Origin: Sphingorhabdus sp. M41 | Lineage (GTDB): Bacteria; Pseudomonadota; Alphaproteobacteria; Sphingomonadales; Sphingomonadaceae | Assembly (NCBI RefSeq): GCF_001586275.1 | Contig: NZ_CP014545.1 | Span: 1,328,501 to 1,392,500 of the forward strand | Direction: 5' to 3' | Length of the DNA stretch: 64,000 nt | Part shown: one piece after another, positions 7,610 through 17,525 of the stretch | Position numbering within the stretch: position 1 is the first letter of the stretch | Layout of the letters: each line of letters opens with the position of its first letter | The notes under the pieces: generated by a model | Told to the model about the DNA's origin: nothing | Databases searched by the model: none | The model's input: the letters and a program-made list of their open reading frames with translations, nothing else | Translations under genes and position numbers: made by a program

Positions 7610-10600
7610 CGCCAAGCCAAAAATCTTTCCGCTCAAGGACCGGCAGATCGATGCGGTTGAGCCTGATGCCCACATCTGGCTCAGCGCATCGGCGGGCACC
7701 GGCAAGACCCAGGTCCTGACCGCGCGGGTATTTCGCCTGCTGCTGACCGAAAAGGTCGATCCCGAACATATTCTCTGCCTGACCTTCACCAAGGCCGGCG
7801 CGGCGGAAATGGCGGAACGGATCAACCGGCAACTGGCCGCCTGGGTGCGGATGGATGATGTCAGGCTGGCCAGCGACCTTGCTGCAATCGGCGCATCGAC
7901 CGGACCGGAAACCAGAGATCGCGCGCGGACCTTGTTTGCCCGCGTGCTCGATGCGCAAGGTGGTGGCCTCAGGATCATGACCATCCACGGCTTCTGCCAG
8001 TCCTTGCTTGCCTCTTTTCCGGAGGAGGCCGGTATCGCCTCTATGTTCAAGCCGATTGAGGCGCGCGACCAGAAAATTTTGGCGCGCGAGGCGCTGGGTG
8101 ATCTGTTGCTCGACGAGGAACAGGCCAGGCGTCCGCAGATCATCGAGGCGATCCAGCGCCTGAGCGTCCGGATGGGCGAAGAGGCGACCGAGCATTTTCT
8201 GATGGCCTGCGCGGCCAAGGCCGATGCGATGGAGGGACTGCCCTCTGGTATATTGCCGTTCGTCCGCGGGCTGCTCGGTCTGCCGATTGACGGCGATGCG
8301 CAGTCGTGGCTGGCGGATCGTTGCAGCGACGAAGCGATCGACCTCCGCGCGATCACCCTGTTGCGCGATGCAATGGCAGAAGCTGGCGGCAAGAAGGAAC
8401 AGGAGCGGCAACTGGCGATTCGCCTGTGGCTGACCCTCAATCCGCAGGAACGCGCTGCCGCCCTGCCGGATGTCCATCTGGCCTGGGCGACCAAGACCAC
8501 CGGCGCGCCGCCCAAACCCACAAAGGGCCTACTCAGAGCCCTGCCGGACTATGATTTCATCGCCGGATCGCTGTTCGAATGGAGCAACGGCCTGCTCGAA
8601 AAGGCGGTGCTGTTCGAATATGCCGATCTGTTCGCAGGTGCCTTACAGGCCGGGCAGGCTTTCTACCATCGCTACGCTGACGCCAAGAAATTGCACGGCG
8701 TTGTCGACTTTGACGACATGATCCGGATGACCGCCCGGCTCTTGCAGAAAAGCGATATGGCGGCCTGGATCCGCTACAAGCTCGACCAGCGCACCGATCA
8801 CATCTTGATCGACGAGGCGCAGGACACCAATGTCGCGCAATGGGATATTGTCCGGGCGCTGGCTGGTGAATTTTTTGCCGGCATGGGCGTGGAGCCCGAA
8901 CGGCACCGGACATTGTTCACCGTCGGCGATTTCAAACAGGCGATCTTCGGATTTCAGGGCACTAGTCCGCATAATTATGCCAATGCGCGAACCGAGTTTT
9001 TCGCTCTGGCAGAGGCATCGGAAAAGCCGTTCGGCGACCTGTCGCTGGATCGCAGTTTCCGTTCCACACCGCCGATATTGAAGGTTGTCGATGCAACGCT
9101 GGAACAGCTTAGCCACGAGCAACTGGGTCTCGACGAGAAAATCCCCGATCATCGCAGCAATTATCTCGACTCCAGCGGCAGCGTGACTTTGTGGAAGCCG
9201 ATCGCCAACACCAGCGACGGTGATGACGAGGATGAGGAGTCCTGGGCCAGCGAGGAAAAACGGGTCTTCGCCCAGCAGCTGGCGGTGCAGATCAAGCAAT
9301 GGCTGTCGCCGGAAAACCCGCTTTGGCTGGATCGTCAAAACCGGGCGCTGCAACCCAAGGATATATTGATATTGGTGAGCAAGCGCGACGAGCTGAGCGC
9401 GCTGATCGTCGCTCGCCTGTTTGCCGAAAAGGTTCCGGTCGCCGGGATCGACCGTATCCGCCTGAACCAGCCGCTGGTGGTGCAGGATATGCTCGCGGCC
9501 ATCCGCTTCGTGCTGCAGCCCAATGATGATCTCAATCTCGCTAGCTTGCTGGTCTCGCCTTTGCTCGGCTGGACGCAAGAGGGTCTGCTAGCGCGTGGTC
9601 ATCGCGGCAAGGCCAATGGCGAGAAGAGCCTCTGGAAATTTCTGCGCCGGCAGGACGGGCTGGGCGAACAGATAAAGCCGTTGCAGCAATTGCTGGCGAT
9701 GGCCGATTTCAACACGCCTTACCAATTTCTCGAAACGATCTTGTCCGGCCCGATGCAGGGCAGGCGCAAATTGTTGTCCCGGCTTAGCCATGCGGCGGTC
9801 GACCCGCTCGACGAATTGCTGGCGACCGCCCTGGCCTTTGAGCGGGACCATATCCCGACCTTGCAAGGGTTCCTGGACTGGTTCGACCGCGGTGATGTCG
9901 AAATCAAGCGCGAGCAGGTCGAGGGCGGCAATGAAGTGCGGCTGATGACCGTGCACGGCGCGAAGGGCTTGCAGGCGCCTTTGGTGATCCTTGCCAATGC
10001 GACTTTCGATCCGGCGAGCAAGAAAAGCGGCGGTTTCAGCATCAAACTGGGCGAGGGGACCGATCGCGAACGGGAATATCCGGTGGTGCCGGTCCGCAAG
10101 GCCGAGCGCGTCGGCATATTGGCCGAACATGCGGCCTATGCCGACAAGGTTGCGATGGAAGAACATTGGCGGCTGCTCTACGTCGCGATGACCCGGGCGG
10201 AAGAACATCTGGTGGTGGCGGGTGTTCTCGGACCCAGAGCGAATGGCGAAGTGCCGGAACTAAGCTGGTATGGCGCGATCGAGCGCGGCCTGACGACCTT
10301 GGGCAGCGAATGGCGCGAAGACCCGGACTGGTTCGCGGTGCGCGAATATCGGACGGAGAGCCGGAACAGGCCCGCGACACCATCTGTCATCGACGATGGT
10401 AGCGACCATGGTGCTGGAAAAGCACCGCCGCCGGACTGGCTATTTCGGCCGGCACCGGAAGAATCGCGCCCGCCGCGACCCCTGACTCCATCGCATCTTG
10501 GCCCCGATGATGCCAGCAACCCGCCGCCGGATCTGACCATGCGCGATGCTGCCGAACGAGGCATATTGCTGCACAGCCTGTTCCAGCGATTGCCCAATAT

Positions 10601-11054
10601 CGTGCCGGATCGCCGGATGGATGTCGCCGACCGCTGGCTGGAAAAGCAGAAGCAGATCGCCGATCCTGCTCGCCGTGCAGAGATTATCACGACGGTTCTG
10701 GCGGTCATGGACAATCCGGTCTGGTCCGCTCTTTTTGCACCGGAAAGTCTCGCAGAAGCGCCGATAGCCGCGGTGGTCGGCGAACATGTCATCTCCGGCA
10801 CGGTCGACCGCTTGCTGATCACCGATGATTATATCTATGTCGTCGATTTCAAGACCGGCCGCAGGGTTCCCGACGATGCCGAACAGGCGCCCGTCGCCTA
10901 TCTGCGCCAGATGGCGGCCTATGTCGCCGCGCTGGAAAAAATCTTCCCGGATCGCCCGATCAAGGCCGGTCTGCTCTACTCGCACGGTCCGCAAATGCTG
11001 GAACTTTCCCCGGATCTGATCGACCGGCACAAGCCCGGCTTTGAGCCGATATGA
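7602..11054 (+). CDS. addA: Double-strand break repair helicase AddA
   Basis: An approximately 1150-residue UvrD/RecB-type helicase with a C-terminal nuclease, partner of AddB. Visible motifs in order: Walker A SAGTGKT (about residues 30-36), LIDEAQDT (Walker B), VGDFKQAIFGFQG (motif III), MTVHGAKGLQAPLVIL (motif V), LLYVAMTRAEEHL (motif VI), then nuclease motifs ERGILLHSLFQ, GTVDRLL and YVVDFKTGR. I chose ATG 7602, which overlaps the addB stop, over a GTG at 7578. It ends 75 bases before trxA. Both AddA and AddB retain nuclease motifs, matching a dual-nuclease AddAB enzyme. Confidence 0.95.
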   Translation: MSSAKPKIFPLKDRQIDAVEPDAHIWLSASAGTGKTQVLTARVFRLLLTEKVDPEHILCLTFTKAGAAEMAERINRQLAAWVRMDDVRLASDLAAIGASTGPETRDRARTLFARVLDAQGGGLRIMTIHGFCQSLLASFPEEAGIASMFKPIEARDQKILAREALGDLLLDEEQARRPQIIEAIQRLSVRMGEEATEHFLMACAAKADAMEGLPSGILPFVRGLLGLPIDGDAQSWLADRCSDEAIDLRAITLLRDAMAEAGGKKEQERQLAIRLWLTLNPQERAAALPDVHLAWATKTTGAPPKPTKGLLRALPDYDFIAGSLFEWSNGLLEKAVLFEYADLFAGALQAGQAFYHRYADAKKLHGVVDFDDMIRMTARLLQKSDMAAWIRYKLDQRTDHILIDEAQDTNVAQWDIVRALAGEFFAGMGVEPERHRTLFTVGDFKQAIFGFQGTSPHNYANARTEFFALAEASEKPFGDLSLDRSFRSTPPILKVVDATLEQLSHEQLGLDEKIPDHRSNYLDSSGSVTLWKPIANTSDGDDEDEESWASEEKRVFAQQLAVQIKQWLSPENPLWLDRQNRALQPKDILILVSKRDELSALIVARLFAEKVPVAGIDRIRLNQPLVVQDMLAAIRFVLQPNDDLNLASLLVSPLLGWTQEGLLARGHRGKANGEKSLWKFLRRQDGLGEQIKPLQQLLAMADFNTPYQFLETILSGPMQGRRKLLSRLSHAAVDPLDELLATALAFERDHIPTLQGFLDWFDRGDVEIKREQVEGGNEVRLMTVHGAKGLQAPLVILANATFDPASKKSGGFSIKLGEGTDREREYPVVPVRKAERVGILAEHAAYADKVAMEEHWRLLYVAMTRAEEHLVVAGVLGPRANGEVPELSWYGAIERGLTTLGSEWREDPDWFAVREYRTESRNRPATPSVIDDGSDHGAGKAPPPDWLFRPAPEESRPPRPLTPSHLGPDDASNPPPDLTMRDAAERGILLHSLFQRLPNIVPDRRMDVADRWLEKQKQIADPARRAEIITTVLAVMDNPVWSALFAPESLAEAPIAAVVGEHVISGTVDRLLITDDYIYVVDFKTGRRVPDDAEQAPVAYLRQMAAYVAALEKIFPDRPIKAGLLYSHGPQMLELSPDLIDRHKPGFEPI

Positions 11055-11075
11055 AAATCCTTTCCGCTACTGCGC

Positions 11076-11104
11076 TTGAGCAGCGGCGCGACCATACCTA
11101 AATA
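11076..11104 (+). promoter_or_regulatory. Candidate promoter for trxA
   Basis: TTGAGC (11076-11081) and TAAATA (11099-11104) are separated by 17 bases, giving a housekeeping-type promoter about 25 bases upstream of the trxA start. A GGAG ribosome-binding site follows. An imperfect hairpin (11064-11086) overlaps the -35 box but has no T-run, so it is not a convincing terminator for addA. Confidence 0.4.
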
Positions 11105-11129
11105 GGGTTAGAACAATTGGAGATTCGTT

Positions 11130-11456
11130 ATGGCTACCAAAGCAATTACCGACGCAAGTTTTGAAGGCGATGTCCTGAAGGCTGACGGCCCCGTGCTCGT
11201 CGATTTCTGGGCAGAATGGTGCGGCCCCTGCAAGATGATCGGCCCCGCGCTCGAAGAAATCAGCGATGAACTGGCCGGAAAGGTGACCATTGCCAAGCTT
11301 AATATCGACGACAGCCCGGATGCGCCGGCGAAATATGGCGTACGCGGCATTCCGACCATGATCCTGTTCAACAACGGCGTTCCGGTTGAAACCAAGGTTG
11401 GCGCGGCTCCAAAAAGCCAGCTGAAAACCTGGCTCGAATCCAGCCTGCCTGCCTAA
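11130..11456 (+). CDS. trxA: Thioredoxin 1 (TrxA)
   Basis: A 108-residue cytoplasmic thioredoxin. The redox-active motif WCGPCK places the catalytic cysteines at residues 31 and 34, and the cis-proline segment GIPTM is present. Length and sequence are canonical. A GGAG ribosome-binding site precedes the ATG, and a candidate promoter lies just upstream, so it may be transcribed independently of addA. Its TAA stop overlaps the stop codon of the convergent inositol-phosphatase-like gene in the tetramer CTAA, leaving no room for an intergenic terminator. Confidence 0.97.
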   Translation: MATKAITDASFEGDVLKADGPVLVDFWAEWCGPCKMIGPALEEISDELAGKVTIAKLNIDDSPDAPAKYGVRGIPTMILFNNGVPVETKVGAAPKSQLKTWLESSLPA

Positions 11457-12259
11457 GGTTTAAAAATATCCCCGAGCCGCTCGGCTGCCTCGCCCCAGAG
11501 TTTCGGTGATGAGGCGCCGAGCAGGCCTTTCCTACGGTCTGCGGGGCGATAATCAGAACCGTCCCAGCGTGCGCATTTTCCGCCAGCTTCGTTGAGGAAT
11601 AACACGCCCGACGCATGGTCCCACGGCAGAGTCCGCTGAAATACCGAAATATGATTGCTTCCCTGCACAAGCCGCGGATATTGTTCTGCGGCACAGCGCG
11701 GAATGTCGACAATTTCGTAAAAAGGTCCGGCAGCGGCCAATAATGTTTCCCGCTCTTCGGAAGTCATGAACCCCGTGGCCAGCGCCGCAACCGGTCTTTC
11801 CGGATGATCTTCCGGAACGGTGACCCGATCTCCATTGATGAAAGCGCCACCATTTTTATCGGCATGGCAGATGCGCCCGGTCAACGGGTCGTAGAGCCAG
11901 CCGGCAACGGTTTCATTCTGCTCGACCAGGGCTATCATGATCCCGAAAGGCGGCCGTCCGGCGGCATAATTTCCGGTCCCGTCGATCGGATCAATGATGC
12001 AGACCTGACCATCGGCCAGTTGATCCAGCACCGCTTCATCGGTGGCAAAGGCTTCCTCGCCGACGATCTTGGTTTCCGGGAGCAGCGCAGAGAGCACCCC
12101 GGCAATATATTCCTCGCTGAGATGGTCCGCAACAGTGACCAGATCTCCCGGCGTTTTTTCGTCAACCTGATGCGATTTCAGATTCTGGTAATAGGGCATA
12201 ACAATATCGCGCGACGCGTTTTCGATTATGTCGAGAACGGGCTGATAGAGGGAATGCAT
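11453..12259 (-). CDS. Inositol-monophosphatase-family phosphatase (possibly histidinol-phosphatase)
   Basis: A 268-residue magnesium-dependent phosphatase of the IMPase/FBPase superfamily. Metal-binding motifs are clear: [15 protein letters not shown] and [15 protein letters not shown]. Members include SuhB, CysQ and HisN-type histidinol-phosphatase, and motifs alone do not fix the substrate. It starts 4 bases after argJ ends, with a GGAG Shine-Dalgarno inside the 3' end of argJ, so the two form an operon. That favours a metabolic phosphatase, perhaps HisN-like, over SuhB. Its stop overlaps the trxA stop on the other strand. Confidence 0.8.
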   Translation of the reverse strand: MHSLYQPVLDIIENASRDIVMPYYQNLKSHQVDEKTPGDLVTVADHLSEEYIAGVLSALLPETKIVGEEAFATDEAVLDQLADGQVCIIDPIDGTGNYAAGRPPFGIMIALVEQNETVAGWLYDPLTGRICHADKNGGAFINGDRVTVPEDHPERPVAALATGFMTSEERETLLAAAGPFYEIVDIPRCAAEQYPRLVQGSNHISVFQRTLPWDHASGVLFLNEAGGKCARWDGSDYRPADRRKGLLGASSPKLWGEAAERLGDIFKP

Positions 12260-12263
12260 GCGC

Positions 12264-13493
12264 CTAGCTCCTGTAATCCGCGTTGATATCGATATAACCG
12301 TGGGTCAAATCGCAGGTCCAGACCGTTGCCCTGCCATTGCCCAGCCCAATGTCGACCGCGATGTCGATCTCGCTGCCCTTGAGATGCGCCGCCACCGGCG
12401 CTTCGTCATAATTCGGCACGACCAGCCCGTCGCGGGCCACGGTGACGCCGCCGAAGCTGATCGCCAGCAGGTCGCGGTTGGCCGGCTCACCGGCCTTGCC
12501 GACGGCCATGACGACGCGCCCCCAATTGGCGTCCTCGCCGGCAATGGCGGTCTTGACGAGCGGCGAGTTGGCGATCGAGAGGGCAATGCGCTTGGCGCTG
12601 CCGTCACTGTCCGCTCCGGTTACCGCAATTTCGATAAATTTGCTCGCGCCTTCGCCATCGCGGACCACCAGATGCGCCATCTGCATGCACAGATCGGCGA
12701 GCGCCGCCTGAAAGGCATCGGCACCAGCGTCATCGAATGACGTCAGGGCAGGGGCTATGTTCTGGCCGGTGGCAATGGCCAGCACTGTATCGCTGGTCGA
12801 TGTATCGCTGTCGACGGTGATGCAGTTGAAGCTTTTTGCCGTCGCCGCGCTCAGCATCCGCTGCAGCAGGCCGGCATCAACCGTCGCATCGGTAAAAATA
12901 TAGCCGAGCATCGTCGCCATATCGGGGGCGATCATGCCGGAACCCTTGATAATCCCGTTGAGATGGACGGTCTGGCCGCCAATGATCGCGCTTGTCGTCG
13001 CCATTTTCGGGAAAGTATCGGTAGTCATAATCGTTGCCGCCGCGTCTTTCCAGCTGCAGGGCTCAGCTTCGAACACAGCTTTCAGGCCCGCTTCGGCCTT
13101 GTCCTGGGGCAGGGGCACGCCGATCACCCCTGTCGAGGAAACGAATATCTCATGCTCGGTGCATCCGAGATGAGCCGAGGCCAGTGATAATATTTTCTGC
13201 ACCGCCGCCATGCCCCGCGCACCGGTAAAGGCATTGGCATTGCCAGCGTTGACGACCAGGCCGCGCGCCTTGCCGCCGTGGAGGGCTTCCCGGCAATATT
13301 CGACTTCCGGGGAAGGGCATTTACTCTGGGTCAGCACCCCGGCGACCGACGTACCCGCAGCCAGTTCGACAAAGGTCAGGTCGCAGCGATCCCAATCCTT
13401 ATATTGCGCACGCGCTATGCGACGGGTGACGCCTGCAATTTCGGGTAAAACTGGATATTGGGCGGGCGCCAGAGGCGAAAGTTTGTCGGACAC
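12264..13493 (-). CDS. argJ: Bifunctional ornithine acetyltransferase/N-acetylglutamate synthase ArgJ
   Basis: A 409-residue ArgJ of the cyclic arginine pathway, transferring acetyl from N-acetylornithine to glutamate and, in bifunctional forms, from acetyl-CoA. It is made as a precursor that self-cleaves before a nucleophilic threonine. Here the site is in APDMATML, with the threonine at about residue 194. TTDTFPK and KGSGMIAPDM are other family signatures. The start codon is GTG at 13493, preceded by an AAGG-type ribosome-binding site. The IMPase-family gene follows after 4 bases. A forward promoter for the secA leader appears to overlap its first codons. Confidence 0.93.
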   Translation of the reverse strand: MSDKLSPLAPAQYPVLPEIAGVTRRIARAQYKDWDRCDLTFVELAAGTSVAGVLTQSKCPSPEVEYCREALHGGKARGLVVNAGNANAFTGARGMAAVQKILSLASAHLGCTEHEIFVSSTGVIGVPLPQDKAEAGLKAVFEAEPCSWKDAAATIMTTDTFPKMATTSAIIGGQTVHLNGIIKGSGMIAPDMATMLGYIFTDATVDAGLLQRMLSAATAKSFNCITVDSDTSTSDTVLAIATGQNIAPALTSFDDAGADAFQAALADLCMQMAHLVVRDGEGASKFIEIAVTGADSDGSAKRIALSIANSPLVKTAIAGEDANWGRVVMAVGKAGEPANRDLLAISFGGVTVARDGLVVPNYDEAPVAAHLKGSEIDIAVDIGLGNGRATVWTCDLTHGYIDINADYRS

Positions 13494-13511
13494 TTAACTT
13501 GCCTTTATATT
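13483..13511 (+). promoter_or_regulatory. Candidate promoter for the small ORF upstream of secA
   Basis: TTGTCG (13483-13488) and TATATT (13506-13511) are 17 bases apart, which suits a sigma-70 promoter. Transcription would begin near 13518 and read a roughly 35-base leader into the secreted small protein. The -35 box overlaps the first codons of the divergent argJ. Confidence 0.35.
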
Positions 13512-13552
13512 ATGTTTTGATAGAACGCGCTGATATTGACGAGGCCTTGTCC

Positions 13553-13879
13553 ATGAACGCATATTTTGCAAGTTTTATGTTGCTGCTATTCAACGCTGTC
13601 GGCCTCGCCGTGCCTGCGTCGGCAGCGGCTGCGGAACGCATGGTGCCCGAACTGGAAAGCGCCGCCAATCTGTCTGAATCCGCAGTCGCGGGGCCATCTG
13701 CACTTGTCGAAACGGCAAGGCTCGGATCATCGGATCATCCGTTCTGCGCTACAGTGAAAGCCTGCCTTTCCAAGTCACGCCTCGCAGTCAGAACCGGCAG
13801 CATGAGACCAGTGTGGGCCGTCGTTGCGATACGCAGCGAAGTTGGCGACAAGCTGGAGCATGAAGAAGGCGCGCCCTAG
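13553..13879 (+). CDS. Small predicted secreted protein upstream of secA (SecM-like position)
   Basis: A 108-residue protein of no recognised family. The first 24 or so residues form a signal peptide: a hydrophobic core (FASFMLLLFNAVGLAV) and an Ala-rich cleavage region (PASAAAA). The mature part is about 85 residues and contains two cysteines (FCATVKAC). ATG 13553 is preceded by GAGG with 8-base spacing, better than the GTG/TTG-type starts upstream at 13499. It ends 104 bases before secA on the same strand. A secretable short ORF here recalls SecM of enterobacteria, whose translation arrest controls secA. No known arrest motif (such as the SecM FxxxxWIxxxxGIRAGP or RAPP) is present, so the analogy is positional. 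It could also be an ordinary periplasmic protein. Confidence 0.6.
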   Translation: MNAYFASFMLLLFNAVGLAVPASAAAAERMVPELESAANLSESAVAGPSALVETARLGSSDHPFCATVKACLSKSRLAVRTGSMRPVWAVVAIRSEVGDKLEHEEGAP

Positions 13880-13888
13880 CGCCCTTCT
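13864..13888 (+). promoter_or_regulatory. Stem-loop spanning the stop codon of the small ORF
   Basis: AGAAGG (13864-13869) pairs with CCTTCT (13883-13888), extended by CGC/GCG across a single bulged C at 13882, around a six-base loop. The stop codon of the small ORF (13877-13879) lies inside the structure. There is no T-run, so it does not look like a terminator. It may affect translation or processing of the secA transcript. Confidence 0.4.
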
Positions 13889-13940
13889 CGGCCTTGCCGC
13901 TATTGAATGGCAAGCGATTCCCCCTAAATTCATCCTGTTC

Positions 13941-13958
13941 CCGGCTTTGATTGGCCGG
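13941..13958 (+). promoter_or_regulatory. Second stem-loop before the secA ribosome-binding site
   Basis: CCGGC (13941-13945) and GCCGG (13954-13958) form a five-pair GC stem with an eight-base loop. It sits 14 bases upstream of the secA Shine-Dalgarno (TTGGAAA, 13973-13979). Its short stem makes it modest evidence alone. It is listed because it lies in the leader between the secreted ORF and secA. Confidence 0.3.
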
Positions 13959-13983
13959 AAAAAATCTATAAATTGGAAATGTC

Positions 13984-16725
13984 ATGCTCGGCAATATAGC
14001 CAAATCCATCTTCGGGTCAGCCAATGACCGCTATGTGAAATCCATGCAGAAAGTGGTTGATGCGGTCAACGCATTTGAACCAGCGATCGAAGTTCTGTCG
14101 GATGAAGAACTTGCGGCGAAAACGCCCTATTTCAAGGAACGGGTCGCCGGCGGTGAATCGCTCGACGACATTTTGCCGGAAGCTTTTGCGGTCGTGCGGG
14201 AAGCTGCGAAGCGGGCTTTGGGTCAGCGCCATTATGATGTGCAGTTGATCGGCGGTATCGTGCTCCATCGCGGCGAAATCGCCGAAATGCGCACCGGTGA
14301 AGGTAAAACCCTGGTCGCGACGCTTGCCTGTTACCTCAATGCAATCGACGGCAAGGGCGTGCACGTTGTCACCGTCAACGACTATCTCGCCCGCCGCGAT
14401 GCGGAATGGATGAGCCAGGTCTATAATTTCCTCGGCCTGGAAGTCGGCGTGATCGTGCCGAATCTCGGCGAAGACAAGCGCCGGGCAGCCTATGCTGCCG
14501 ATATTACTTACGGCACCAACAATGAATTCGGCTTCGACTATCTGCGCGACAATATGAAGCACGAGCGGGCCCAGATGGTCCAGCGGCCGTTCAACTTCGC
14601 GATTGTCGACGAGGTCGATTCGATCCTGATCGACGAAGCCCGGACGCCGCTGATCATTTCAGGACCGACCGATGACAAGTCCGATCTCTATTTGCAGGTC
14701 AACGCGGTGGTCCAGAATATCACCGAAGAAGATTATGAAAAAGACGAGAAATCGCGCAATATTTCGCTGACCGAAGAGGGCACGGAAAAGGCGGAACGCC
14801 TGCTCGAAGAGGCCGGTCTGCTGGTCGGCGACAATCTCTATGATTTCGAAAATACCCAGGTCGTCCATCACCTCAACCAGGCGTTGATGGCCAATGTCAT
14901 GCGCAAGCGCGACACCGACTATATCGTCAAGGATGGCAAGGTCATCATCATCGATGAATTTACCGGCCGGATGATGGACGGACGGCGCTGGTCAAACGGT
15001 CTGCACCAGGCAGTCGAGGCCAAGGAAGGCGTTCAGATCGAGCCCGAAAACCAGACCATGGCGTCGATTACCTTCCAGAATTATTTCCGCATGTATCCCA
15101 AATTGTCCGGCATGACCGGCACCGCGGAAACCGAAGCGGCGGAATTCTTCGAAATCTACAAGATGAACGTCGTTACCATCCCGACCAACAAGCCGGTCCT
15201 GCGGATCGACGAGAATGACGAATTCTACAAGAATACGCTCGACAAATTTGCCGCCATTGCAAAAACCGTCAAGGAACATAGCGACAAGGGGCAGCCCGTT
15301 CTGGTCGGTACGGTTTCGATCGAAAAATCGGAACTGCTCTCCGACTTTCTGAACAAGGAAGGCGTCGTGCACAATGTTCTCAACGCCCGATTCCACGAAC
15401 AGGAAGCGCATATCGTGGCGCAGGCCGGTTCTCCCGGGGCGGTCACAATCGCGACCAACATGGCGGGCCGCGGTACCGATATTCAGCTCGGCGGCAATAT
15501 CGATTTCAGGATCGAGGAAGAGCTGGGCGACATGGAAGAGGGGCCGGAAAGAGACAAGGCCATCGCCAAGATCGAGGAAGAAGTGCGGGCATTGCGCGCA
15601 ACGGTGAGAGAGGCGGGCGGTCTGTTCGTTCTCGGCACCGAACGGCATGAAAGCCGCCGGATTGATAACCAGCTGCGCGGCCGCTCCGGTCGTCAGGGTG
15701 ATCCGGGCCTCAGCCGCTTCTATCTCTGTCTCGAAGATGATCTGCTGCGTATCTTTGGGACCGAAACGATGTTCGCCAAGATGATGAACAAGAATCTCGA
15801 GGACGGCGAGGCAATCGGTGGCAAATGGCTGTCCAAAGCCATTGAAACGGCACAGAAAAAGGTCGAGGCGCGCAATTACGAAGCGCGCAAGCAGGTCGTT
15901 GAATATGATGACGTGATGAATGACCAGCGCAAGGTTATCTACGAGCAGCGCTCGGAAATCATGGATGCGGAAACAGTTGGCGATGTGGTCGAAGACATGC
16001 GGCACGAAACCGTCAACGCGATGGTTGCCGATGCCTGCCCGCCGGGCAGCTATCCTGAACAATGGGATATTGAAGGTCTCAAGACTCGCGTTCAGGACGT
16101 GCTCAACCTCACGCCGGATTTCGACAGCTGGCTGCAGGAAGACGCGGTCGAGCCCGAGATGATCGAGACCCGGATCGCCGAAATGGCCGATGCCGATTTT
16201 GCTGCGAAAAAAGCTCAGGTCGACGCTGAAAAACCTGGCGTTTGGGAAGATATCGAAAAATCGATCCTGCTCGAATTGCTCGACCATCACTGGAAAGAGC
16301 ATCTCGCCACCCTGGATGCGCTGCGTCAGGTCGTTTTCCTGCGTGCCTATGCCCAGAAAAAACCGCTCGACGAATATAAGCAGGAAGCGTTCGGCCTGTT
16401 CGAGCGGATGCTGGAAATCATCCGCGAAGGCGTGACCAAGACCATCGCGATCAGCCAGTTCAACCAGCCGGAAGAGCTTGTCGTACCCGACCTGCCGGAG
16501 CTGCCGGACTTCCTGACCACCCATATCGATCCGTTGACCGGCGAAGATAACAGCAATGATATCGACGGCGGCACTTTGGGGACAGTTTCAACCGCTTTGC
16601 CGCCACGGCAATCGGGACAGCTGGACAATCCGAATGACGCGTTTGACGGCAGCAAGGTCAGCCGCAACGCGCCTTGTCCCTGTGGTTCGGGCCGAAAATA
16701 CAAGCATTGTCACGGCAAATTTTGA
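13984..16725 (+). CDS. secA: Preprotein translocase ATPase SecA
   Basis: A 913-residue SecA motor that drives preproteins through SecYEG at the inner membrane. Visible features: Walker A MRTGEGKT (residues 102-109), [16 protein letters not shown] (Walker B and preprotein cross-linking entry), [14 protein letters not shown] (helicase motif V) and a variable acidic linker. The C-terminal SEC-C zinc-binding tail [16 protein letters not shown] binds SecB and phospholipid. Length is normal. GGAA precedes the ATG. The preceding small secreted ORF and stem-loops may form a regulatory leader. The permease gene follows 32 bases later. Confidence 0.97.
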   Translation: MLGNIAKSIFGSANDRYVKSMQKVVDAVNAFEPAIEVLSDEELAAKTPYFKERVAGGESLDDILPEAFAVVREAAKRALGQRHYDVQLIGGIVLHRGEIAEMRTGEGKTLVATLACYLNAIDGKGVHVVTVNDYLARRDAEWMSQVYNFLGLEVGVIVPNLGEDKRRAAYAADITYGTNNEFGFDYLRDNMKHERAQMVQRPFNFAIVDEVDSILIDEARTPLIISGPTDDKSDLYLQVNAVVQNITEEDYEKDEKSRNISLTEEGTEKAERLLEEAGLLVGDNLYDFENTQVVHHLNQALMANVMRKRDTDYIVKDGKVIIIDEFTGRMMDGRRWSNGLHQAVEAKEGVQIEPENQTMASITFQNYFRMYPKLSGMTGTAETEAAEFFEIYKMNVVTIPTNKPVLRIDENDEFYKNTLDKFAAIAKTVKEHSDKGQPVLVGTVSIEKSELLSDFLNKEGVVHNVLNARFHEQEAHIVAQAGSPGAVTIATNMAGRGTDIQLGGNIDFRIEEELGDMEEGPERDKAIAKIEEEVRALRATVREAGGLFVLGTERHESRRIDNQLRGRSGRQGDPGLSRFYLCLEDDLLRIFGTETMFAKMMNKNLEDGEAIGGKWLSKAIETAQKKVEARNYEARKQVVEYDDVMNDQRKVIYEQRSEIMDAETVGDVVEDMRHETVNAMVADACPPGSYPEQWDIEGLKTRVQDVLNLTPDFDSWLQEDAVEPEMIETRIAEMADADFAAKKAQVDAEKPGVWEDIEKSILLELLDHHWKEHLATLDALRQVVFLRAYAQKKPLDEYKQEAFGLFERMLEIIREGVTKTIAISQFNQPEELVVPDLPELPDFLTTHIDPLTGEDNSNDIDGGTLGTVSTALPPRQSGQLDNPNDAFDGSKVSRNAPCPCGSGRKYKHCHGKF

Positions 16726-16757
16726 TCTGAAACGTCGGCGGCCAGGCGGGAACTGAG

Positions 16758-17525
16758 ATGGGTTTTTCAATTCTCGGCCTGGCGCTGCTGTTTGCGCTAA
16801 CAGCGGCGCTCTACGCCAGCGTCGGATTTGGCGGCGGCTCCACCTATATCGCCCTGCTGGCGCTGGCCGCGCTCGATTATCGGGCGCTGCCGGTCATTGC
16901 TCTATTGTGCAATATCATCGTCGTGACCGGCGGGACCATCCGTTTCCAGTCACGCGGCCTGATCGACTGGGTAAAAATCTCGCCGATTTTGCTATTATCC
17001 GTGCCGGCCGCCTGGCTCGGCGGCCGCATGGTCCTGGAACAGGACAGTTTCATGCTGCTGCTCGGCCTGTCGCTGGCGGCTGCGAGCATATTGCTGATCA
17101 TCGAGCCTTTCATCAAACGGGCAGGGGACAGCGCTCCCGATGGGCAATGGACAGACCACAGGCTATTCGCCCCCGCCGTCGGCTCCGGTATAGGCTTTCT
17201 ATCCGGCATGGTCGGCATCGGCGGCGGAATCTTCCTCGCCCCGATCCTGCTGCTCTCCCGCTGGGCCGACAGCCGCCGGATCGCCGCCACCGCCAGCGTG
17301 TTCATCCTGGTCAACTCAATCGCCGGTCTGGCTGGGCAATTGATGAAATCCGGATGGAGCAGCGGCAGCGAGGCAATTTTTGCCTATTGGCCGCTGTTCC
17401 TCGGCGTGCTGCTCGGCGGGCAGGTCGGCAGCATATTGGCCAGCAAGGCACTGCCGGAGATTTGGATCAGGCGACTGACGGCCTTGCTGATTTTATATGT
17501 AGCCGTGAGAATTTTATGGGTTTGA
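16758..17525 (+). CDS. TauE/SafE-family membrane permease
   Basis: A 255-residue polytopic inner-membrane protein with about eight hydrophobic segments. The duplicated glycine-rich motifs GFGGGSTYIALL near the N-terminus and GIGGGIFLAPILL in the middle are typical of the TauE/SafE (DUF81) family. Family members have been linked to export or uptake of sulfite, sulfoacetate and related organosulfur or organic anions, but the substrate cannot be read from sequence. It lies 32 bases downstream of secA on the same strand, perhaps by read-through, with no functional link evident. Confidence 0.85.
   Translation: MGFSILGLALLFALTAALYASVGFGGGSTYIALLALAALDYRALPVIALLCNIIVVTGGTIRFQSRGLIDWVKISPILLLSVPAAWLGGRMVLEQDSFMLLLGLSLAAASILLIIEPFIKRAGDSAPDGQWTDHRLFAPAVGSGIGFLSGMVGIGGGIFLAPILLLSRWADSRRIAATASVFILVNSIAGLAGQLMKSGWSSGSEAIFAYWPLFLGVLLGGQVGSILASKALPEIWIRRLTALLILYVAVRILWV

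Noticed and set aside
5900-8521. An 873-codon minus-strand frame across addB and addA
   Set aside because: Spans two well-identified genes on the opposite strand; composition is that of an antisense frame.
11064-11086. Hairpin between addA and trxA as a terminator
   Set aside because: Stem has mismatches and no T-run; it overlaps a plausible trxA promoter.
14992-16524. A 510-codon minus-strand frame opposite secA
   Set aside because: Antisense of secA; no family features.
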